From Neurospora tetraspora (taxonomy: Eukaryota; Ascomycota; Sordariomycetes; Sordariales; Sordariaceae), in the NCBI RefSeq assembly GCF_033439725.1, contig NW_026944385.1, positions 2,513,001-2,577,000 of the forward strand: DNA of 64,000 nt. The letters run 5' to 3'. Below are positions 55,443-64,000 of this stretch, in pieces. A program made the translations under genes and the position numbers. Position 1 is the first letter of the stretch. Each line of letters opens with the position of its first letter. The notes beneath the pieces are model-generated. The model was not told where the DNA came from and searched no databases. It saw nothing but the letters and a program-made list of their open reading frames with translations.

Positions 55443-57401
55443 AATGAGGGTGGTTGAGCTGTGATCTGGATATTAAACCTTGCCGAGAAGGGGTGAGAGG
55501 CAACAGAAACGAAGACGACAAGAGGATGAGTTGGGGCAACAGGGAAGCTACGCTCTGGCTGCTTAGCTGATAAGTATGACCTCGACGAAGCGTCGCGGCG
55601 TGACTAAACAGACGACTTGTTGGGATGAAGAATCACAGTGAGGGAACCAGCTAAGATGAGAAGGAAGAAAGTCAAGGGGATGATATAAAGTATTTCCCCA
55701 AAGCCCGGAGCTGGACCCGAAAGCGCGGTCTGGAGAGCCGGCCACATGGAAGGAGGTCAACCGAAAAGGGTACATACAGAGGCGGAAGGTACCCGCTTGG
55801 GAACCATAATGGGAATGCCGCTGGTCGGGTTGCATCCCAAGACGTCCAGACTTCTCATCATCCACTTGGATGGCTTTGCCCCTTGAACCCTTGAAGACGG
55901 TAGATCAGGATCTGTCCCGTCGGGCGGGAAACGCGGGGGAGGGCTGGAGGGGAACCACCCAATGGCCACGAAAAGCACGAAAGCGGCGTTGGCGGCCAAC
56001 CGCTTTTTCCAAAAGTCCATATCGGACCCATGATGGCCGCCTCATAGGGTCTCGACCCTGGAGGGATGTATCAAATCCGGATGTCGACAATGCATCATGT
56101 CTCTTGAAGATGGACGGTCTGTGACGGTGTGATCCATAGTCTCGCTATCTTATCGAATTATACCACAGTACGTGTACTTCAGGTCCCCGTCGTTGTACCG
56201 GTACATATCAGTGTTTGCCAGGGTTCGTTTTTGGCCGTACAGCTTCCAAAGATGTCATCATATTCGATCCAAACAGAGGTAAAGAAGAGCGGAATCAGAT
56301 GTTTTCAATTCGTTTCGTAAGTCTCGTGGGCATCTGTGGGAATTCCATGGTTCCAGAAATCGTGCTGCTTCCGAAGTTCCGAGACTCTTCCTTTCAGACA
56401 CATTCCCGTTCCCGTTGCAAGACGTGCCGCTGCCGCCGGGACAGACGGGACCCTGACTCCACTCGTCTGGAAGCTCGGAATAAAACCCCCCGCAGACGCC
56501 AGACGCACACAAAACTGCAATCGACCAGAAAGCAACCTGCAACTTTTTTGCTCTTCACTTTCACCAGATCGTTTGTTCCTACATCCAAGGCCCTTCGACA
56601 TGAGCCAGATATCGGCTGCGCTACAAACGCCTTCACGCTATTCGACGGACGTGTGAGCGCGGATCCTGACAATGGTTCGACCAAACAAGCTTCGAACTTG
56701 AGGCAGTTGCCCCTCGTTATGAACGGCAGCAGCATCAAATCGACGGAATTTTTAGTGCAAGGCACAGGTCGATTGACAGCTCTGGTGAGCCACCATTGAC
56801 CAATGAGAAGCTCGAATTGACTCTGACCGCCCGTTGGTGCCAAGCGGCGCTGTGGGAGCTCGGACCACATCCCTCCCCTCTGGCGCTGGCGGCGCTGAGG
56901 ATTTTCTTTCCCTCCGTCCTTTCCCCAATCTGCCCAAGACTCCAATCTGTCCAATCCCACCTCCAAATCCCGTCTCTCCTGCCAACCCAATCAACCAGCC
57001 CGTCACCCACGACACCCAACCAGCGCATTAAATTCCAGCACGGCGGTGTCAAGCTTGAAGTGAGCTTCCTCCAGTGACAGCTCACCTCCCCGGCTCAAGA
57101 TCGGCAGAATTCAAAACTTTGAGTGGAGTTGCGACAGCCCCAGGAAGAAGCAACCTTTTCTTTTCCCCTCCCATTTGGACTTGGTCATCTTTTCAAAACA
57201 ACACAATAGACTCTTGTATTACTTCTTTTCACCCCATTTCACGCGCATTGGGACCTATAATCTCATCCTCGAGATCCCATCGTCTAATTCGCCCTAATTC
57301 ATCCGGCCACCCGATTGCGCCGAACCCCTGAGGCCTACCTCCACCGCCTTTGCCTTTACGCGCACAGTTACAGACACCAAACTCAAACATATATCACCAA
57401 G
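55443..57401. other. Divergent intergenic region (UDP-rhamnose enzyme / squalene synthase)
   Basis: Nearly 2 kb. Short frames overlap on both strands, none with family features. The last 350 bp is a C/T-rich leader typical of strongly expressed Neurospora genes. Confidence 0.5.
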
Positions 57402-59079
57402 ATGGGCGCTTTTACCAAGGCCGCTTATTTCCTTTTACACCCTAACCAGTTGAGGTCCATCGTTCAATGGTATGCGCCCTCGTCCCCCCATCCCCCTTTC
57501 CCCCCCCCGTTTCCTCTTCAACCTTCCCACTGTCTTGTTCCGTCCATGTGCTAACCCGAAGCCTTGCACAGGAAGGTATGGCATGAGCCCGTTCACAAGC
57601 GCGACCCTTCCAAGGAGACCGGGACGGAGAAGGCATGCTTCCGCCATCTGGAACTGACCTCGCGGTCATTCTCCGCCGTCATCCAGGAGCTCAACCCCGA
57701 GCTCCTGATGCCCATCTGCCTCTTTTACTTGGTACTTCGTGGCCTTGATACGATCGAGGATGACATGACCATCGATATTGCCAAGAAGGAGCCCTTACTG
57801 CGTGGGTTTGCCGAATTGATGGAGATTGATGGCTGGACCTTTACCGAGAACGGCCCCAATGAGAAGGATCGTGAACTCCTGGTCCACTTTGACGATGTCA
57901 TCGCAGAGTTGAAGAAGGTCAAGAAGCCTTACTACGACATCATCCGCGAAATCACCGTCAAGATGGGCAACGGTATGGCCGACTACGCCTTGAACGCCGA
58001 GCACAACACCAACGGTGTTAACACCGTCGAGGAATACGAGCTCTACTGCCATTACGTGGCCGGCTTGGTGGGCGAGGGTCTCACCCGCCTGTTCGTTGAG
58101 AGTAATCTCGCCAACCCAGCGCTCCTCGAGCGTATGGAGCTGACGGAGAGCATGGGTCAGTTCCTCCAGAAGACCAACATTATCCGTGACATCCACGAGG
58201 ATTACGTCGACAAGCGACGATTCTGGCCCAAGACGATCTGGAGCAAGTATGTCAACACGTGGGACGACATGTTCAAGCTTGAGAACCGGGAAAAGGCTCT
58301 CCAGTGCAGTTCCGATATGGTCCTCAATGCGCTCAAGCACACCGAGGAGTGTTTGTTCTACATGGCTGGTATCCGTGACCAGAGTGTGTTCAACTTCGTC
58401 GCTATTCCCCAGGCCATGGCCATTGCGACATTAGAACTCGTCTTCCGCAACCCAGCCATCTTTGAGAGGAATGTCAAGATCACCAAGGGTGACGCCTGCC
58501 AGCTCATGATGGAGTCGACACAAAATCTTCGCGTATTGTGCGAGGTGTTCCGCAGGTACGCGAGGAGGATACACAAGAAGAACGATCCAAGAGATCCCAA
58601 CTACCTGGCAATCAGCGTCCAGTGCGGAAAGGTAAGAATGGTCATCTGCATCTTTCATTCTGGGTCCAAGCTAACAAATGCCTCTACAGATCGAGCAATT
58701 CATCGAGTCCATTTTCCCCACCCAAGACCCCAAGAAAATCGCACTCGCCCAGGCTCAAAATCCCAACCAAGAAGCGGTAAACACCATGGACACTGGTGGA
58801 ACCACCTTCCTGATCTTGTCCATGGTTGGTGTCATGTTCATTATTGGCGGTCTTATGGTGGGTATTTCTGTTCGTCACAACAACTTCCGCGTGGTCGGCT
58901 TGCTCGTTCACATGCTAACAGCTGTATAGATGGGAGCCGCGTGGCTCATGGGTGCTCGATTCGACATGGCCTACGAGGACATTACATCGAGAGTCGGCAC
59001 CTTGGTTAAGGGTGCCGCTCAAGTCTCGAGTGCCACAGTATCCAGCATTCCCACGACGGTGGTGCACCAGGAGTTGTAA
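57402..59079 (+). CDS. erg9: Squalene synthase (farnesyl-diphosphate farnesyltransferase)
   Basis: Four exons, 57402-57469, 57572-58631, 58690-58857 and 58930-59079, give 481 residues. It condenses two farnesyl diphosphates to squalene at the ER, the first committed step to ergosterol. Both aspartate-rich sites are intact: [12 protein letters not shown] (first DxxED) and [20 protein letters not shown] (second). Other family blocks are FCRHL-like [40 protein letters not shown] and [20 protein letters not shown]. The C-terminus has a hydrophobic ER anchor split by the last intron ([19 protein letters not shown], then GAAWLMGA) and a short lumenal or cytosolic tail. The symbol is the yeast ortholog name; the local Neurospora name may differ. 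Confidence 0.97.
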
Positions 59080-60754
59080 TGCATCAGCGATCAATTCGAT
59101 CTATACCCTTTAATGACCGGCGCCTGATCGGATCTTTCGACACCATACACAGACGACCAACGATCGATCGATTTAAGCCAGCATGTAATATCTCATGTGA
59201 TATTGAACTAGCGATGACTTTCGTATGATTACGAGGCGAGTACTTTCCTGCGCGGGCGATATAAAGGTAATTTTCTGGTTTGGGAGACGTGGCAAGCCGG
59301 GGCGTTCATGGTCGGGGAAGGGGTACGGCGATGCCCCTTTTATGTTCCCCGACCTAGCCCCTGATGAAAGATCAGTGTGCCTCGTGGCCTGGATTCCGAG
59401 GGACGACAACTACTAACATTGTTTTAATAAACGACCATTGAACCTTCTTCCCCCTTCTCCGTTCATCTACCTTTGAGAAGAACTGAGAATGGACAGTCAG
59501 TCTCAAACGAGGGCTGCCCTTCCTTCAAACATTGACATGAGCATGAATACGCAGAAACTAGCACGGATGTCAAATTGCAATCTAGTCGAGTTCCCTCTTC
59601 ATGGGGGAACCATCAATGGCTATGGTTGTGCCGAAGATGTGCTGAAATTAAACCTCACCCTGCAAGTAGCCTGGTATCCGGGCACGTCGTCATCATGGTC
59701 TCACTCTCTACGGCGAGGAGTCTGTTGCCGGCGGATTGCGTACATTTCGTCATTCAAACTTGATCCTATGAATAACTGCCATAGAAAAATATAAAAATTC
59801 ATTCTATCATGCTGCTCTACGCTCAAACACCCAAGTCAAGCAGTGAAGTGAAGAGTCCATTTGCTAGTGAACAATGTTCTATCGAGTACTCGTGTACCAT
59901 AGGTGAATCATGTCGAATTAATATCCCAATGCAAGTCGGGACGGGCGGGCGGGTAAGAATGCCATATTATATATCAGCGATAGGCGCCACAGGCAGGCTC
60001 AAACTACTAGTTCTAACTGGTTCGTCACATTTTCGCTTCGTAACGTTCGGGTCGGTACCTGCGTACCTGTTTCACCACAGCAGTCAGCACCCCTTAGTTC
60101 CCCCGGCTTGCATCTGAGACGCAACCAGCGCCAGAGGCAGAGAAAGCAGGGGCGCGTCTTGATACATATAGGTAATTTCGGGAAATACGCTGGGACAATG
60201 CATGAGGTACATGCATAGATAAGTCCTACTAGGGGTGAGGGGGGGTAAAGAGTGAAAGAGTAAAAGAGCGAAGTGTGTTGATGTCGAGAGTGTGTGGGTT
60301 CCTTGGGGGGGAATGGACCTGCGTAGTCGACTCATGCGCCTGTTCATCTCTTCTACTGTTGAGCTGAGAGTGAAAGGGCAGATGTATTCCATAGCCATAG
60401 CTTCGTGTAAAGGAATCAGTGCGGATTATTTGCTTCCGAGTAAAGATTGACTCGAAGTCTTGAGAAAGAGTTTAGTCGAAATCAGGAACACTACCGAATC
60501 GCTGGGTCATGAATGTTTGCAACGACTTCAATATATATAAAAAAGAATTATCCAACAGCCCTTTATCTCTCCATCCAGTCCCGGGCCTCGCAAATAATGA
60601 CGACGATGCTCTCGCTTGGCTGGCTATATACACTTTGACTTGACTCTTCCGTAAACAGCAACAAAAGATCGCATTCAGTTGAACAACACTTGCTCCGTTT
60701 TTATATCCCCAAACAATCAACACCAGAAAAGTGACCAACAATCGAACTTTGAAT
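59080..60754. other. Convergent intergenic region
   Basis: About 1.7 kb between the 3' ends of squalene synthase and the subtilase. Short frames only; nothing recognised. Confidence 0.5.
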
Positions 60755-62056
60755 TTAAAGGTTGCCATTGTTAGCAATCAAGCTTGTCGTCCCCTTAACA
60801 TTGTTCGACACCTTAGCGCCCGTCTTCTGCGCCAACTCCTTAATCCTGTTGCCAACAGCCGTCACATCCGTGATGCCCTCAAGAGCCATCAGGTAAGCAG
60901 CGAGACCAGCAACGTGGGGGCTAGCCATGGAGGTACCGCTGAGAGTGTCAGTAGCAGTATCGCTCTTGATGCCGACAGACAGGACGTTGACGCCGGGAGC
61001 AAAGATGTCAACGCCGGTACCAAAGTTGGAGAATGAGGCGCGGGCGTCGGTGCGCTGGTCGATGGCGCCGACGGTGATGGCGGCGGGGGCCGAACCGGGC
61101 GACGTGTTGGCAGTGTCCTGGTTCTCGTTGCCGGCGGCAACGACGGGGACGACGCCCGCGGCAGCGATCTGGTTGATGGCGCTGTTGATGGCTTTCGATT
61201 TGCCGCCGCCGAGAGACATGTTCATGACGGCCTTGCCGCCGAGCTTCTGAGAGGTGGCGGTGTCGGCGACGAACTGCATGCCCTGGAGAACGCCCGAGTT
61301 GGAGCCGGAGCCGTCGGCGTCGAGGACCTTGACGGCAACCAGTTTGGCCTTCTTGGCGACACCAAAGGTGGCGCCGGCGATGGTGCCGGCGACGTGCGAA
61401 CCGTGGCCGTTCTCATCGGTGTCCACGTTGTTGACAAAGTTGGCGGCGAAGGTGGCGCGGCCTTCGTACTCGGAGTGGGTGACGCGGATACCGGTGTCAA
61501 CGACGAAGGCGGTGATGCCCTCGCCAGCGGTAGAGTCGAAGACATAGGAGGCCGCCTGCCTGCTGGCGGTGGCGTGGCTGAGGCGGGCCAGGCCGGTGGT
61601 GGTCGAGTTCTGCGAGGTGAGGGCGTTGAGCTTGACGTACTGATCCGCCTCGATGTACTCGACCTCCTGGGCGGAGTGGATGTCGTTGATCATGTCATCA
61701 TCGGCGTCGAGAGCCATGGCACGCCATGTGCCCAGCTTGAAGGACTTGACGCTGTTGGACAAGACTCTGCCGGTCTTCGCGTCGCGCTTGCCCAGGTTGC
61801 GCTTGGCCACCAGAGAGGTGATCTTGGTCTGATGGGCACTGATGGCCTCTTCGCCAAAGGTGTTGTTGTAGACGACAATGTAGCGCCCGGGGATGATGTT
61901 GTTGATCTGAAAGTTGGAGATGGGGACACCGGCGGCGGTACCAGCGGTGGTGCCAGTGTTCTGGGTGTTCTGGTGGTCATGTCTCCCCCTCGCCGGAGCG
62001 GCAGTGACGCCTAGGGCAGAGAGGAGGAAGGCAGCGGCGACAGAAAACCGGACCAT
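60755..62056 (-). CDS. Secreted subtilisin-like serine protease (proteinase K family)
   Basis: A single exon of 433 residues. A signal peptide ([20 protein letters not shown]) is followed by an I9 inhibitor propeptide ([20 protein letters not shown] through [14 protein letters not shown]). The mature S8 domain begins near residue 150-160 ([12 protein letters not shown]). The triad is Asp187 in [11 protein letters not shown], His218 in [10 protein letters not shown] and Ser376 in [12 protein letters not shown]. The oxyanion-hole Asn310 lies in VAAGNEN. All catalytic residues are intact, so this is an active alkaline extracellular endopeptidase. The absence of introns and a long mature catalytic domain fit fungal proteinase-K-type enzymes. 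Likely induced by protein or nitrogen/carbon/sulfur limitation, which I infer from the family. Confidence 0.96.
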   Translation of the reverse strand: MVRFSVAAAFLLSALGVTAAPARGRHDHQNTQNTGTTAGTAAGVPISNFQINNIIPGRYIVVYNNTFGEEAISAHQTKITSLVAKRNLGKRDAKTGRVLSNSVKSFKLGTWRAMALDADDDMINDIHSAQEVEYIEADQYVKLNALTSQNSTTTGLARLSHATASRQAASYVFDSTAGEGITAFVVDTGIRVTHSEYEGRATFAANFVNNVDTDENGHGSHVAGTIAGATFGVAKKAKLVAVKVLDADGSGSNSGVLQGMQFVADTATSQKLGGKAVMNMSLGGGKSKAINSAINQIAAAGVVPVVAAGNENQDTANTSPGSAPAAITVGAIDQRTDARASFSNFGTGVDIFAPGVNVLSVGIKSDTATDTLSGTSMASPHVAGLAAYLMALEGITDVTAVGNRIKELAQKTGAKVSNNVKGTTSLIANNGNL

Positions 62057-64000
62057 AGTGACGTTCTTTCAGAGTGTCTTCTTGATAGTGACGAGTGAGG
62101 ATGCTGAATAGTGTCTAGGCTGTTACCACCTAGGTTGTAAAGCGGAGTGTCGTGAATATGTCGTATGTAAAAGAGAGGCTGATGCTGTCAAAAGTATAGT
62201 CGGAGAGATGACAGATATCGAGATATAAGGTTGTTGGTAAGTGAAAGGAATGTCTAGTCGACCAACTAAAGATCCGAGGCCGGCAAAGGATCGTGTTTGT
62301 CGATGTATAAACAAGCAAAAGAAGGATGGCGTATGCACAGCAATACGAGTAAGGGATCCGGAGGGCAGAGGAAGGTCGTCAGTGGTGCCCACGGCGAGGA
62401 GAAGCGAAGGGGGAAGAGGAAAACAAGAAAGATGGACGGAAGAACAAGTCGATGCTGGGTTGACAAGACATGATGGATACAGCCCAATACCGTGCTATTT
62501 GAATCCCGCTCGAACTTGGCGCATGTATGAGGGCAGTTCCATCACCAGGCCCCTTTGGGGATCCATGGTGTCTCGAAGGCCTGGTGGTTTGGGTACGTCG
62601 TGACGGTAACGTCGTAAAGGGGGCCGTTACCGAAACATTGGCGAGCCTGCAGGGACCGCTACCACGAACAGGACACTGGAAAATGCTACGGCATCATAGC
62701 GGTTCTGGGCTTCCTGGATGGGATGGTTCCTGGATGGTTCTGCTGGTAAAGTCGATGTCAGAAAACAAAGTATCCTTGCCTGCCAAGAGGTATAAAGCTG
62801 GGGTGTGCCGTCCGAATCCCACCATTCGGAGCCATGAAAGCTGTAACGCCACACGGTTTTGTTACGCTATAGGTGAGGGCACCCCCTTAAACCTCAAACA
62901 CCACTGTCTGATCTTTCCGAGAACCCACGCGACGAGACAGATGCGGGTGTCCGGGCGAATGTGAGCCTTGATGTGAACTCTGGGCAGGTTGGCGATCGAC
63001 GGCAGTGGACAAGGTCAGATACGAAGGCAAACATTCCGTCAGCCGGTGAGGTCTCTTTCGAATGTCCAACCATCATACCTAGATGCCATGATGCCGAAGG
63101 ACACAAAGGGGTCCGTTACATGGAATAGAGGTATGATAACAGCACATGAGAATATGAGACGCGCAGTGTCTTGAAGGCCGTGGAGAACTGCTGATTGTGA
63201 TGAACCCGATGCCGCAAATTCGATATCGACATGCGAAGCCGTCATGAAGATGTGAGTGGGCGAGGAGGAGGAGGCTCAACAGATGCTGCAGTGATTGCAA
63301 GCGCTGGTTCACAGTCTGAAACAACCTCAACGTCGCCAAGAAAGAGCTTAGCGCCTCTCCGCGTCCGGGGCAGTCTCCACCAAACGGGGGTCGTTCTCGG
63401 CGCTGCTTGTTCTCTTGCATCATGTTTCGTGCCTGGGCGAATGCTACCATTGCGGCGGCGTCATCACTGTCATTTCCGAAATGGCATCATGTTTATGACA
63501 AGACGTAGTGTTGAAGCTCGAGATCCTTGACAGCTATAATGTCTAAATCCAGGTTCGACTGCACCCTATTGAGGAAACAAACAATGATCGGATGGGTCCG
63601 GAGAAGACTGAAACTGACGACTTGATATGGAAGACGGCCGTTGTTGATGCTCTTATTCGGATTCCGAGACTGATCTCTTTTCCCGTGCTCCCCGTGCTCC
63701 CCGTGCTCCGTGGTATCTTTGCTGTGTTAGTCGGGCTCCACTTTAATTGAGTGGGTCCGGGTGTCCGTGCCGTGTCCGGCCTACAAGCAATGGGTCCGGC
63801 CCCGATTAGGCGGTCATTTCTTCGGAGGGTTTTCAACAACGCGTGTGAGACAGCCTTATAGTTTTTTTGCCCTTGGTGATTGACAAGTACACAAGGTAAT
63901 GTGACTTGCAAAGTCTAGACCGGGCGTGATCTTGTTCTTGTCGTACTGGTCATACTGGTACCCCTCTTCCCTCCCCTCTCTGCGAATTGCTGCGTGTTGC
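62057..64000. other. Gene-free end of the window
   Basis: About 1.9 kb including the subtilase promoter. I see no supported coding region or RNA gene. A 9-bp repeat (CCCGTGCTC, three units) sits at 63681-63708. Confidence 0.5.

Noticed and set aside
1-64000. CRISPR arrays, bacterial operons, retroelements or secondary-metabolite clusters
   Set aside because: None seen. Gene structure is entirely fungal, and no reverse transcriptase, long terminal repeat, polyketide synthase or peptide synthetase sequence was recognised.

Overview
The window comes from a filamentous ascomycete, most likely Neurospora or a close Sordariales relative. The genes carry short introns (mostly 55-230 nt) with GTRNGT-like donors and CTRAC-type branch sites. 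There are fungus-specific families (GPR1/FUN34 permease, WSC wall protein, fungal fumarate reductase, proteinase-K-like subtilase), and the arylsulfatase matches what I remember of Neurospora ars-1. The species is inferred from gene content and style; I could not search a database.

Layout. 0-12 kb is gene-dense: a MARVEL-type membrane protein, eEF1B beta, a repeat-bearing protein of unknown function, the NatD-type histone N-acetyltransferase NAA40, the convergent mitochondrial genes LYRM2-like and bL36m, and a DCAF7/WDR68-like WD40 protein. 12-20 kb holds a vacuolar-type MFS transporter split by one in-frame TGA, the sulfatase, tRNA-Thr(AGT) with a minisatellite beside it, and a fumarate reductase of the Osm1 type. 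20.2-33.4 kb is two gene-poor stretches (5.7 and 6.2 kb) on either side of a GPR1/FUN34 acetate permease. Each stretch contains one copy of the same 164-bp terminal-inverted-repeat element, in opposite orientations; the left stretch also has a separate 326-bp inverted-repeat structure.

33.4-50.3 kb: a large secreted WSC-domain protein whose frame continues 213 codons past an in-frame TAG, ribosomal proteins uS5 (RPS2) and eS30, the DNA-repair protein NBS1 (five exons), a small two-helix membrane protein lying 36 nt behind a long serine-rich coiled-coil protein, and a membrane-anchored cytochrome-b5-like protein. 51-62 kb: a DnaJ protein of the Caj1/Djp1 type, a UDP-4-keto-rhamnose epimerase/reductase divergent from squalene synthase, and a secreted subtilisin-like protease. 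The last 2 kb holds no gene I can support.

There is no operon-like pathway. The genes are mostly independent housekeeping functions (translation, mitochondrial translation and assembly, sterol synthesis, DNA repair) mixed with secreted and transport functions (sulfatase, protease, acetate permease, wall protein). The most unusual signals are the two otherwise open genes interrupted by a single stop followed by CAG, a context resembling the yeast readthrough consensus, and the paired miniature inverted-repeat elements. Exon coordinates come from reading splice signals and checking that the frame closes; none is supported by transcript data.
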